DNA from: Candidatus Omnitrophota bacterium
GTDB lineage: Bacteria; Omnitrophota; Gorgyraeia; Zapsychrales; JAHFFX01
Direction of reading: 5' to 3'
Assembly (NCBI GenBank): GCA_023247725.1
Contig: JAHFFW010000019.1
Location: forward strand, 1 to 45,496
Length of the DNA stretch: 45,496 nt
Both the position numbers and the translations under genes were made by a program. Each line of letters opens with the position of its first letter. Positions within the stretch are counted from its first letter, which is position 1. The notes beneath the pieces are model-generated. The model saw only the letters and a program-made list of their open reading frames with translations, was not told the origin of the DNA and made no database searches. Shown here piece after piece: positions 6,921 through 14,257 of the stretch.

Positions 6921-8876
6921 ATGGTCACCCTGACCAACCTTTCCAAGAATTTTGATGAACGCATGCTCATGGAGAATGTCTCCTTGAGCATCTTCCCTCA
7001 GGAAAAGATTGGGTTAACCGGTCCCAACGGCGCCGGCAAATCCACGCTTTTCCACATCATCCTTGGCGATCTCGAACCGACGGGCGGCAGCGTGCAAATC
7101 CAGAAAAATTTGAATATCGGTTATCTGCCCCAGGAAGCGCGGTTTGACACTGACCGCACCGTCTTAGAAGATATCTCCTCCGGCGATAGCCGGATTGCTG
7201 CCTTGAGAAGAGAGCAGCATGAACTGGAAGAAGCCAACAAGGCCGACTCGCCCAGGTACGGCGATGTCTTGCATGAGCTCGAGACGCTAGGGATTTATGA
7301 GCTTGAGCATAAAGCCGAAAAAATTCTCTCTGGTCTGGGATTTAAGCCCGAGGAGTTTCACAAACCTATTCGTCAATTGAGCGGGGGCTGGCAGATGCGG
7401 GCGCTGCTGGCCAAGCTGTTGACGTATCCTTACGATTTGTTGTTATTGGACGAACCGACGAACTATTTGGATTTGAACGCTACGCTTTGGTTGAAAGATT
7501 TCCTTAAGAATTACCGGGGGACGTTTGTCATCATTTCCCACGATAAAGTTTTTTTGAATGAAGTGACCAATGACACGATTGTCCTCGAGATGGCTCGGAT
7601 CACGAAGGTCAAGGGAAACTACGAGGCCTATGAGTTGCAAAAAGCCGAACGCATCAAAAGCATGACGAAACAACAGACCGTTCTCGAGAAGAAAAAAGAG
7701 CAGTTGGAACGCTTCGCCGAGCGTTTCCACGCGCAGCCGAACAAGGCCTCGGCGGTTCGCAATAAACGCAAGATGCTCGAACGCATCGACGCCCAGCTCG
7801 AAGGCATCGATGTGCCGCAAGAGGTCACGACGATCAGGGATTTCGAGTTCCCGGCGACGCGGGACAGTGGATATGTCGTGATTTCTTTGAATGGCGTCCA
7901 AAAGTCTTATGGGGATAAAAAGGTTTATGACCATCTGGATTTTGAAATCACCAAAGGACAAAAGGTGTGTTTGGTCGGACCCAACGGCGCCGGCAAATCC
8001 ACGTTGTTGAAAATTCTGGCTGGGATTCTTCCTATCGACGGTGGAGTCAGAAAACTTGGCCACCAGGTAGACCTAGGGTATTTTTCGCAGTCGCGTTTGG
8101 ATGTCCTGCAGCCCGAACGCACGGCCTTTGATGAGGTCGCCTCGATGGTCCATGGACCCATGGCGGCGGTGGCGATTCGCACGCTCTTGGGAATTTTCAG
8201 TTTTCGCGGCGACGATGTCTTTAAACCTGTCAAAGTCCTCTCCGGCGGAGAAAAGAGCCGTTTGATCCTGGCGAAACTCTTGATCCATCCGCCTAATTTT
8301 ATCTGCCTCGATGAGCCCACCACGCATTTGGATATTGACGGCGTTGAGGCCTTGACTCGCGCCTTTGCGGCCTTTGCCGGCACCTTGTGTTTTATCAGCC
8401 ATGATCTTTTTTTTATCAAACAGATCGCGAATCATATCGTGGAGGTGGAAGCCGGACAGCTGCGAAATTTTCCCGGTGGACTGGATTATTATTTAGCGAA
8501 GAAAGAAGAAAGGGTTTCGCAAGAAAAAGAAAAAGAACGCTGGTTGAAAGAGGAAGACCAAAAGATCAGACAAGTCGAAAAACTTAAGAAATCCACCGAG
8601 AACGCCGCGCTCATTGAGCTGCAACAAAAACACAAAGCAGCCCTCCGGTGGATCGAAGCGATCAAGCATGAAATCAAGACCCTGGAGAAGGAGCGCAAGG
8701 ACCTGGAAACCGAAACCTATATTAAGTCCCGCGTGCTTTCGGAATCTTTCAGCGGCCGGGATCCACAGATTTTGAGAGAATACGGTCAAAGGCTCAAGGA
8801 CATTCAGCGTCGGATCCGGGAGATCGGTTCGACGATTGACCGTTTGAATGAGGAAAGAGTCCGGATCAGTAAGTAA
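6921..8876 (+). CDS. ABC-F family ATPase (translation factor type)
   Basis: The 651-residue protein has two ATP-binding cassettes and no membrane segment, which defines the ABC-F family of ribosome-associated ATPases. The first cassette has GPNGAGKST (about residue 36), signature LSGGWQMRALLAKLL and Walker B LLLLDEPTNYLD. A charged linker (about 235-300) joins it to the second cassette with GPNGAGKST, LSGGEKSRLILAKLL and FICLDEPTTHLD. The C-terminal 110 residues form a charged coiled coil (KEERVSQEKEKERWLKEED...), as in Uup and YdiF. It starts 6 bp after the pseudouridine synthase stop. A role in relieving stalled ribosomes, rather than antibiotic resistance, is the likelier reading in this housekeeping context. 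Confidence 0.93.
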   Translation: MVTLTNLSKNFDERMLMENVSLSIFPQEKIGLTGPNGAGKSTLFHIILGDLEPTGGSVQIQKNLNIGYLPQEARFDTDRTVLEDISSGDSRIAALRREQHELEEANKADSPRYGDVLHELETLGIYELEHKAEKILSGLGFKPEEFHKPIRQLSGGWQMRALLAKLLTYPYDLLLLDEPTNYLDLNATLWLKDFLKNYRGTFVIISHDKVFLNEVTNDTIVLEMARITKVKGNYEAYELQKAERIKSMTKQQTVLEKKKEQLERFAERFHAQPNKASAVRNKRKMLERIDAQLEGIDVPQEVTTIRDFEFPATRDSGYVVISLNGVQKSYGDKKVYDHLDFEITKGQKVCLVGPNGAGKSTLLKILAGILPIDGGVRKLGHQVDLGYFSQSRLDVLQPERTAFDEVASMVHGPMAAVAIRTLLGIFSFRGDDVFKPVKVLSGGEKSRLILAKLLIHPPNFICLDEPTTHLDIDGVEALTRAFAAFAGTLCFISHDLFFIKQIANHIVEVEAGQLRNFPGGLDYYLAKKEERVSQEKEKERWLKEEDQKIRQVEKLKKSTENAALIELQQKHKAALRWIEAIKHEIKTLEKERKDLETETYIKSRVLSESFSGRDPQILREYGQRLKDIQRRIREIGSTIDRLNEERVRISK

Positions 8877-8916
8877 ACCCGTAAAGGGATGTTTTTTGTA
8901 ACTCTTCCTGGGGTAA

Positions 8917-8952
8917 ACCCCGTAGAGAGGTTTTTATTTTTTTCTGCGGGGT
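8917..8952. repeat. Hairpin ACCCCGTAGA / TCTGCGGGGT
   Basis: Ten-base arms with one wobble pair flank a T-rich 16-base loop after the ABC-F gene. A further GGGGTAAACCCC precedes it. The loop is T-rich, but there is no T-run immediately 3' of the stem, so terminator function is uncertain. Similar CGGGGTAAA wording recurs at 42881-42890 after mcsB. Confidence 0.5.
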
Positions 8953-9011
8953 AAAGGTGTTTTTCGGTTGGCAGCGGTAGCGAAATTTGTTAATCTATTC
9001 GCACATCCTGC

Positions 9012-9035
9012 AGGGGTTCAAAATTTTGCACCCCT
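9012..9035. repeat. 24-bp near-perfect palindrome
   Basis: AGGGGTTCAAAA followed by TTTTGCACCCCT gives a palindrome with one mismatched pair. It lies 38 bp upstream of the TTG start of the lipoprotein gene. The symmetry and position would suit a dimeric repressor site, but it could equally be a dispersed palindrome. Confidence 0.55.
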
Positions 9036-9073
9036 ACAGCCATTAGGAAGAAGGAAGATTCGCGGGCGAACAA

Positions 9074-9499
9074 TTGACTGCCGTTAAAAAAATTCTGGCT
9101 GGACTTCTGTCGCTGAGTTTCATCGGCTGTGCCAAACTCGCGCGTATCGATGAGCTCTTGACGCTCAAAGACCTTTCCGAAGATCAAGACCGGCAAGCCG
9201 CACAAATCCAGCAGCAGGAAAAAAATTTTGAACGCGTGGTGATGTCCGCCAAATCCGGCTCCTTCGCCCAATTCGGCGACCGCGAGCACTTTTCCGAGGC
9301 CTTCGGACCGCCCCTTTTGGTCAATGATATTCGCCTCAATGAAGAAGTTCTCGAGCGCTGGCTCTACTGTCACCCGACGAAAGTTTTGCATTCTGAAAGA
9401 GTTTATGTCTATTTCAATCAATCCGGCCGACTCGTTGATTGGAAGTACATCCCATCGACACAACCGGTTGGTGCAAACAAAGGAGATTCTCATGGATAA
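9074..9499 (+). CDS. Small probable lipoprotein of unknown function
   Basis: A 141-residue frame begins with TTG at 9074. Its start MTAVKKILAGLLSLSFIGCAK is a short charged region, a hydrophobic core and a lipobox-like FIGC ending at Cys19, so the mature protein is probably attached to the inner or outer membrane. The mature part is hydrophilic. It begins with a helical stretch (LKDLSEDQDRQAAQIQQQE) that may form a coiled coil, followed by a compact domain containing HSERVYVYFNQSGRLVDWKY, which looks like a beta hairpin. I do not recognise the family. No good Shine-Dalgarno sequence precedes the TTG. The frame overlaps the cupin start by 8 bp, so the two are translationally linked. Confidence 0.7.
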   Translation: MTAVKKILAGLLSLSFIGCAKLARIDELLTLKDLSEDQDRQAAQIQQQEKNFERVVMSAKSGSFAQFGDREHFSEAFGPPLLVNDIRLNEEVLERWLYCHPTKVLHSERVYVYFNQSGRLVDWKYIPSTQPVGANKGDSHG

Positions 9500-9782
9500 T
9501 ATCACGATTCGAAAACTTACCTCTCAGGATAAAAAAAAGTTGGGTATTCCCGATTCTCCCCACAATACCCTGCACTGGTCGGTCTGGAAATGCCAGCCGT
9601 CAACCTTCCCCTGGAAATATTCCGATAAAGAGATCGCGTACCTTTATCAGGGACGGGCGCTGGTGAAGACCTCCGACGGCCAGGTGGAATTAAAACCCGG
9701 GGATCTGGTCACCTTCCCGAAAGGGTTGTCCTGCACCTGGGAGGTCCTTGAGGATGTTTGCAAAGTTTATAAATTTGAGTGA
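9492..9782 (+). CDS. Small cupin-domain protein
   Basis: Starting at ATG 9492, just after AAAGGAGA, the frame gives a 96-residue single cupin. Longer in-frame starts upstream run inside the lipoprotein gene and are rejected. The core WKYSDKEIAYLYQGRALVKT...VELKPGDLVTFPKGLSCTWEV matches the (R)-ureidoglycolate-hydrolase-like or EutQ-like cupin_3 group. In this group an aromatic or acidic residue often replaces a metal-binding histidine; here E51 is visible but the usual His pair is missing. It may therefore bind a small ligand without metal catalysis. The C-terminus VCKVYKFE is typical for the group. Function unknown. Confidence 0.82.
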   Translation: MDNITIRKLTSQDKKKLGIPDSPHNTLHWSVWKCQPSTFPWKYSDKEIAYLYQGRALVKTSDGQVELKPGDLVTFPKGLSCTWEVLEDVCKVYKFE

Positions 9783-9810
9783 TACTTGTTAAGGATAATG
9801 AAACGTCTCC

Positions 9811-9886
9811 AAGTGCCAAGCTCCTCGATCCAGCTGAAGATTTTTTAGTGAGGTTGCTTGGTGCGAGGTACGAGGAGCCATGAGGT
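9811..9886. repeat. Imperfect hairpin repeat with GCTCCTCG arms
   Basis: GCTCCTCG at 9820-9827 pairs with CGAGGAGC at 9871-9878. The neighbouring CCAAG and CTTGG can also pair. This fills the gap between the cupin gene and the small basic protein gene. Confidence 0.5.
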
Positions 9887-9923
9887 TTATTGGATAAGGA
9901 TCAAACAAATCAGAGAGGCCTCC

Positions 9924-10070
9924 ATGAGTCGTCCCTACAAGAAACCGAAATACAAACTCGATCCCAAAAAATTCGAACCGACCCAGGAACGGGAAAAAAA
10001 AGACAAGGACTGGAGCGAATCGGATCTCTATTGGGAAATGCTGCGCGAGAAATCCCGCCATCGGCATTAA
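9924..10070 (+). CDS. 48-residue highly charged small protein
   Basis: The ATG at 9924 follows GAGAGG at a suitable distance, giving a 48-residue protein. An in-frame start further upstream would run through repeat sequence. The protein is almost all charged or aromatic: it opens MSRPYKKPKYKLDPKKFEPT, continues with QEREKKDKDWSESDLYWEML and ends with REKSRHRH. It has no cysteine and no membrane segment, and it would be partly helical. I recognise no family. A nucleic-acid-binding or ribosome-associated role is possible from its basic N-terminal half, but this is inference only. Confidence 0.5.
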   Translation: MSRPYKKPKYKLDPKKFEPTQEREKKDKDWSESDLYWEMLREKSRHRH

Positions 10071-10077
10071 TAGTCCA

Positions 10078-10153
10078 GGTGACCAGTGACCCGGTACCAG
10101 TCACAGGTGATTTTGACCGATACCAAATTTGGGACTTGTGACTGGTCACCTTT
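10078..10153. repeat. Hairpin repeat of GTGACCAGT units, copy 1
   Basis: AGGTGACCAGTGAC on the left pairs with GTGACTGGTCACCT on the right with little mismatch, and the internal ACCAGTCACAGGTGA offers alternative pairings. A related GTGAC/GTCAC hairpin occurs at 38204-38275 before lolC. It separates the small protein gene from the DNA glycosylase gene. Confidence 0.7.
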
Positions 10154-10170
10154 ATCCCTGAAACTCTCCC

Positions 10171-10947
10171 ATGCAATCGTTCCCTCGAGCCCCGTTACAA
10201 AAAATCTACGACCGCCTCTACAAAACGTTTGGCCAGCAACACTGGTGGCCGGCCGAAAGTCCCTTCGAAGTCATCGTCGGCGCGATCCTGACTCAAAATA
10301 CCAATTGGACGAATGTCGAGAAAGCCATTGCGAACCTAAGGGGAAAGGGATTACTTGATCTTGAGCGTTTAAAAGAAATCTCTTTGAATGAGTTGGCGGC
10401 CCATATTCGCCCGGCGGGGTATTTTAATATCAAGGCCAGACGGCTTAAGAATTTCATTGATTTTGCATGTGTCCAGTATAAGGGAAGCCTCACACGGATG
10501 TCCCGCCGTCCCATGATGAAACTGCGGGAAGAATTATTAGAAATAAATGGAATTGGTCCAGAGACCGCTGATTCGATTTTGCTTTATGCCTTTCATAAGC
10601 CGATTTTTGTCGTGGACGCCTACACAAAACGAATGCTCGTTCGGCACAATTGGATCTCCAGAGATTCTGACTATCAAAGCATTCAGAAATTATGGATGCA
10701 GTCTCAGGGCGGCGATGCCGCTCAATATAACGAATATCATGCCCTTTTGGTGCGACTGGGAAAGGAATTTTGCCGGCCGAATCCACGCTGCGAGCAGTGT
10801 CCCTTAAATGCCATAAGCTATTCCCTAAAACATAAGTGCCGCATTTGCCATCGAGCCTTCACGCCCCAAGAGGTACGGCAGACTTGCCTTTCGGCTCCTC
10901 AATTGATGGGACAAGATTCGACCTGTCAGGCGTGTGCCCGCTTTTAG
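10171..10947 (+). CDS. HhH-GPD DNA glycosylase (endonuclease III-like)
   Basis: This 258-residue base-excision repair protein removes damaged bases from DNA. The helix-hairpin-helix LLEINGIGPETADSILLYAF and the following FVVDAYTKRML carry the conserved catalytic aspartate, D149. The position of the Nth lysine (GVGRKTA in E. coli) is E131 here, which points to a monofunctional glycosylase without strand-cleaving lyase activity, closer to the MagIII-type branch. After the domain comes a cysteine cluster CRPNPRCEQC whose spacing (x5, x2) differs from the usual x6-x2-x5 iron-sulfur motif. CRIC, a lone Cys and CQAC follow near the C-terminus, suggesting an iron-sulfur loop plus a zinc ribbon. The substrate base is unknown. 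Confidence 0.85.
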   Translation: MQSFPRAPLQKIYDRLYKTFGQQHWWPAESPFEVIVGAILTQNTNWTNVEKAIANLRGKGLLDLERLKEISLNELAAHIRPAGYFNIKARRLKNFIDFACVQYKGSLTRMSRRPMMKLREELLEINGIGPETADSILLYAFHKPIFVVDAYTKRMLVRHNWISRDSDYQSIQKLWMQSQGGDAAQYNEYHALLVRLGKEFCRPNPRCEQCPLNAISYSLKHKCRICHRAFTPQEVRQTCLSAPQLMGQDSTCQACARF

Positions 10948-10983
10948 ATTTTTTTGGATGAAAAGATCTGAAAAGGAAAATTC

Positions 10984-11482
10984 GTGTTAAGAAAAAAAAT
11001 AATTAGTGTGGTAATAATTTTTACAGTATTTATTTTTAATTCTCTTTGGGTATAATTCCCCGCAGCTTGCTGCGCTTCCTTTTGGCAGTTTGCTGTGGAT
11101 ACCCCGTCAGCTTGCTGCGGGGTGGTTCATTGCCCTCTCTTTTGCCGAGAACATTGGAAAAATAAATATGAGATATCCAGACTTTTCTAATCAATCAACG
11201 CAAAGCGGCAATAAAATTGGTGTTGAAGCGGTTTTGCGCACACTTTCTACGGCGGCGGAAACATATGCTCAAGATCACAATGGTCAATACCCCCAGAATA
11301 TGCAGATGTTAACCGGGACAGCGGGTTATCTCAATGAAGATTGGTGTGGGAAAAACGAATTTGAATTTTTGTTTAGTTGTTCAATGGACGAAAAAGGTTA
11401 CACATTTACGGCGACATCCATGAATTCGGAGGGAACTTATACTATTAAAACGGGTGGCGAATTAATGGAAATGATACCATAG
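10984..11482 (+). pseudogene. Secreted pilin-like protein gene interrupted by a palindrome
   Basis: A GTG at 10984, after AAAAGGAAAA, begins a signal-peptide-like reading MLRKKIISVVIIFTVFIFN that stops at a TAA (11053-11055), just before a CCCCGCAGC palindrome (11058-11122). On the other side, in another frame, IALSFAENIGKINMR gives a plausible signal-peptidase site (SFA/EN). The sequence then runs into VEAVLRTLSTAAETYAQDHN, with NGQYPQNMQML and GYTFTATSMN following, which resembles the globular part of type IV pilin-like proteins. The simplest reading is one secreted protein whose signal peptide was split by a repeat insertion. An alternative is that ATG 11168 still makes a 104-residue cytoplasmic product. 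Confidence 0.55.
11058..11122. repeat. CCCCGCAGC/GCTGCGGGG palindromic repeat
   Basis: CCCCGCAGC at 11058-11066 pairs with GCTGCGGGG at 11114-11122. AGCTTGCTGCG occurs near both ends. It sits exactly where the reading frame of the pilin-like gene is broken. Confidence 0.7.
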
Positions 11483-11491
11483 ATCCTTACC

Positions 11492-11523
11492 CCCTCATTT
11501 CCGGAGAGGCGAATTAATGAGGG
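11492..11523. repeat. Hairpin CCCTCATT / AATGAGGG
   Basis: An 8-bp perfect stem with a 16-base loop lies 10 bp after the stop of the pilin-like frame. No T-run follows, so it is only a possible terminator. Between it and the promoter at 11588 I see nothing else. Confidence 0.45.
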
Positions 11524-11587
11524 CTGTGCCGATGCGATGAATAGGTGTTCACCTTTAATTTGGAAATGACAGGGCACAATCCAAGCC

Positions 11588-11616
11588 TTTACAAATCCCG
11601 TCCAAGTTAATATAAT
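11588..11616 (+). promoter_or_regulatory. Sigma-70-type promoter for the rmuC operon
   Basis: TTTACA (11588-11593), a 17-bp spacer and a consensus TATAAT (11611-11616) lie 54 bp before the small membrane protein start. This is the only strong promoter match before the run of closely spaced genes to 15430. Confidence 0.75.
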
Positions 11617-11670
11617 ACCTGCAACTCATCACATTCAGTATATTCCATAGATTCATTGAAGGAGGAGCCA

Positions 11671-11823
11671 ATGACCTGCCCATTCATGAATTCTGACAGC
11701 ACGACGACCTTTTTCTGGTGTTTCGGTGTCAAAATATTCCTTTTGGTCTGGATTATTGCGGTCCCCGTCGTCATCACTACCCGTCTGGAAAAGATCATCC
11801 GGCTTCTGCAAGAAAAAAAGTGA
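11671..11823 (+). CDS. 50-residue single-pass membrane protein
   Basis: ATG 11671 follows a strong GGAGGAG and opens a 50-codon frame ending at TGA 11821-11823. Residues 14-36 form one hydrophobic segment (FFWCFGVKIFLLVWIIAVPV), followed by a basic amphipathic tail (TTRLEKIIRLLQEKK). The product is probably an inner-membrane protein with the charged tail in the cytoplasm. I recognise no family. The promoter at 11588 and the position before rmuC make it the first gene of that transcription unit. The strong ribosome-binding site supports real translation. Confidence 0.65.
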   Translation: MTCPFMNSDSTTTFFWCFGVKIFLLVWIIAVPVVITTRLEKIIRLLQEKK

Positions 11824-11883
11824 CGGTGTTAAGACCCCGAAAAGTTTCCTCCTTCCGTTTTAATTGACTTTTGAAAGATCAGG

Positions 11884-13212
11884 ATGCCCATTCAAATCCT
11901 CATCATCCTCGCGAGTGTATTCACGGTTTTAAACACCCTGTTTCTTGCGGTGCTTTGGCTCAGGAAACCCAATGCCGAGTCAGGGTTAGCCAAGGACCAG
12001 TTCCAGGGGCTCGAGAAGAATCTGGAACGTTCCGAGCGCCTGATCCGGGAGGAAATTTCTAAAAACCGGACCGAAGCCAACCAAACCCATCAACAATCCC
12101 GAGAGGAATTAACCAAGAATCTCAACTCCTTCGGCGATTCGGTTTTATCCCGGATGACCCAGATCGCCACGTTGCATAAAAATCAGCTGGATACTTTTTC
12201 CAATCAGCTTTCTGCCCTGACTCAGATGAATGAGCAAAAATTAGAGAATGTCCGCAACGTGGTGGAAGAACGTTTGAAATGCCTGCAGGAAGAAAACAGC
12301 CAGAAATTGGAGAAGATGCGCGAAACCGTCGATGAAAAGTTGCATTTGACCCTGGAAAAAAGGCTCGGCGAATCCTTCCGGCAGGTCAGTGAACGGCTGG
12401 AAAAGGTTCATCAGGGTTTGGGGGAAATGCAGGTCCTGGCCTCGGGCGTGGGAGACCTCAAGAAAATCCTTTCGAATGTGAAGACGAGGGGAGCTTTTGG
12501 AGAAAGCCAGTTAAGTCGCCTGCTGGAAGAAATGCTCGCTCCTGGCCAATACGAAACCAACTGCGTTACGAAAAAAGGCAGCCGCGATCCGGTGGAGTTC
12601 GCGATCCGGATGCCGGGCAATGATAATGGAATTGTTTATCTCCCCATTGATGCCAAGTTTCCGATGGAGGATTATGAGCGTTTGCAGACAGCCTATGAGG
12701 CCGCCAACGCCCCTCAGGTTGAGGAAGCCGGCAAGGCCATGGAAAACCGTTTGAAACTGGAAGCCAAAAGGATCCGGGACAAATACATTGATTTTCCCAA
12801 TACGACGGATTTCGCCCTTTTGTTCCTCCCGACGGAAAGCCTTTACGCCGAGGTCCTGCGGCGTCCCGGGCTGGCGGATTTGCTGCGCCGGGAATACAGC
12901 GTACTCGTGACCGGTCCGACCACCATTTTGGCCTTTTTGAATAATTGTCAGATGTTTTTCCGCAAGCTCGCCGTCGAAAAACGGGCTGGCGAGGTCTGGC
13001 AGCTTTTGGGAGAAGTCAAAACTCAATTCAGTTTGTTTGGCGAACTTTTGGATAAGACCCAGAAAAAACTGCAAGAGGCCAGTAACACCATTGACGAGGC
13101 GAATCGCAAAACCAAGACCATCTCCCGGCATTTGAAAAATGTTCAGGAGTTGCCTGCCACCTCCAGTCTTCCCCTGATCGAAGAAAGAACCATCGATGCT
13201 ATCCTTGAGTGA
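11884..13212 (+). CDS. rmuC: DNA recombination protein RmuC
   Basis: RmuC limits inversion at short inverted repeats in E. coli and is thought to be a nuclease-related factor. The protein has an N-terminal membrane helix (IQILIILASVFTVLNTLFLA), then about 150 residues of heptad-rich coiled coil (QSREELTKNL...EERLKCLQEENSQKLEKMRE). The RmuC domain runs from about residue 182 to 435 (NVKTRGAFGESQLSRLLEEM, YLPIDAKFPMEDYERL, FALLFLPTESLYAEVLR, SVLVTGPTTILAFLN). The 442-residue length is normal. Its end overlaps the pgeF start by 17 bp. Its presence is notable in a region full of inverted repeats, although the gene is widespread. Confidence 0.93.
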   Translation: MPIQILIILASVFTVLNTLFLAVLWLRKPNAESGLAKDQFQGLEKNLERSERLIREEISKNRTEANQTHQQSREELTKNLNSFGDSVLSRMTQIATLHKNQLDTFSNQLSALTQMNEQKLENVRNVVEERLKCLQEENSQKLEKMRETVDEKLHLTLEKRLGESFRQVSERLEKVHQGLGEMQVLASGVGDLKKILSNVKTRGAFGESQLSRLLEEMLAPGQYETNCVTKKGSRDPVEFAIRMPGNDNGIVYLPIDAKFPMEDYERLQTAYEAANAPQVEEAGKAMENRLKLEAKRIRDKYIDFPNTTDFALLFLPTESLYAEVLRRPGLADLLRREYSVLVTGPTTILAFLNNCQMFFRKLAVEKRAGEVWQLLGEVKTQFSLFGELLDKTQKKLQEASNTIDEANRKTKTISRHLKNVQELPATSSLPLIEERTIDAILE

Positions 13213-13918
13213 GTTTTTTGCCGAACCGGATCTGGTGGCCTTGGTCACTGACCGCCATACAGATTTCACTCTCAAGAGTTCCTCCGGTCAATTGTCCGAC
13301 GAGCAGAAGGCCTCTTTGGTCAAGCATGTGGGCCATTTCATCAAAGAGCTCGTCAATCTCCGCCAGGTTCATGGGTCCAATGTCCTCGAGATCACGCGAA
13401 AATATTTGAGCACGTATGCCCTTCTGGAGGCGGATGGTTTGATCACCCGCGAAGCCAACATGCCCTTGACGGTGCGCACGGCGGATTGCCTTTCGGTGTT
13501 TATGTTTGATCCGCAGTCGCGGGCGATTGGCCTGGTGCATGCCGGATGGAAGGGAAGCCGGCAACGGATTGTCCCCTTGACCATCCGCAGGATGCAAGAC
13601 CGCTACGGAACGGATCCGCGGAATCTCAAAGTGGCTTTTGGTCCGGCCATCCGCTCCTGCTGCTATCAGGTCGGGCCGCAATTCCTGCAGTTTTTTCCCG
13701 GAGAAGTGATCGAAAAAAATCCGGGATATTTTTTTGACCTGCCTTTGGCGAACAAGCGACAGCTTTTGGAATGCGAAGTCCAGGAAGAAAATTTTTTTGA
13801 TTGCGGTTTGTGCACCGCTTGTGATCCGCAGTTTTTTTCTTTCCGGCGGGAAGGCGCAAAGGCCGGCCGGATGATTTCCGTCATGATGTTAAGAACCTCG
13901 GAAAATTCCCGTGCTTGA
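13196..13918 (+). CDS. pgeF: Peptidoglycan editing factor PgeF (YfiH/LACC1 family)
   Basis: Members of this family are zinc- or copper-dependent enzymes. E. coli PgeF prevents misincorporation of serine into peptidoglycan stem peptides, and others act as purine nucleoside phosphorylases. The 240-residue protein shows all the conserved blocks: LRQVHGSNV, the TADCLSVFM cysteine motif, GLVHAGWKGSRQRI and VAFGPAIRSCCYQVG. These hold the Cys/His metal ligands. The C-terminus has FFSFRREGAKAGRMISVMML. It overlaps the 3' end of rmuC by 17 bp, indicating translational coupling. Peptidoglycan function fits a diderm cell, but catalysis on nucleosides is an equal possibility. Confidence 0.9.
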   Translation: MLSLSEFFAEPDLVALVTDRHTDFTLKSSSGQLSDEQKASLVKHVGHFIKELVNLRQVHGSNVLEITRKYLSTYALLEADGLITREANMPLTVRTADCLSVFMFDPQSRAIGLVHAGWKGSRQRIVPLTIRRMQDRYGTDPRNLKVAFGPAIRSCCYQVGPQFLQFFPGEVIEKNPGYFFDLPLANKRQLLECEVQEENFFDCGLCTACDPQFFSFRREGAKAGRMISVMMLRTSENSRA

Positions 13919-13945
13919 ACATTGGCTATGAGAAAAGGCCCGCCC

Positions 13946-14257
13946 ATGGCGATCGTGGTTTTCGTAACCGCCAAAGATGCAAAGCAGGCGCGCCGGATTG
14001 CGGAACGGCTCGTTGCGGATCGATTGATCGCCTGTGCCAATATCATCGAGGGCATCGAATCCATTTTCTGGTGGGAGGGAAAAATCGACCGCAGTCGAGA
14101 GGCGCTTTTGATTTTAAAGTCAACGCAACGCCAGATAAAAAAGATTATCGCAACCGTTAAAACTTGCCATACCTACAGTTGTCCGGAGGTTATTGCCCTG
14201 CCCATTAAAGCAGGCAATGCCGACTATTTAAGGTGGGTTCATGCATCTGTCCGGTAA
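13946..14257 (+). CDS. cutA: CutA1 divalent-ion tolerance family protein
   Basis: CutA1 proteins are small, very stable trimers with a ferredoxin-like fold. They are linked to copper tolerance in E. coli, but their real role is unclear. The start is set at ATG 13946 because AAGG lies 7 bases upstream; TTG 13922 and ATG 13928 would add six to eight atypical residues. The 103-residue product has IVVFVTAKDAKQARRIAERL, LIACANIIEGIESIFWWEGKI, LILKSTQRQIKKI and the YSCPEVIALPI signature. The C-terminal YLRWVHASVR closes the domain. It overlaps the ccdA start by 17 bp. Confidence 0.9.
   Translation: MAIVVFVTAKDAKQARRIAERLVADRLIACANIIEGIESIFWWEGKIDRSREALLILKSTQRQIKKIIATVKTCHTYSCPEVIALPIKAGNADYLRWVHASVR

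Noticed and set aside
7443-8063. A 206-codon open frame on the - strand
   Set aside because: It is antisense to the ABC-F gene, whose two cassettes are complete.
12511-13275. A 254-codon open frame on the - strand
   Set aside because: It is opposite rmuC and pgeF, both recognisable over their full length.
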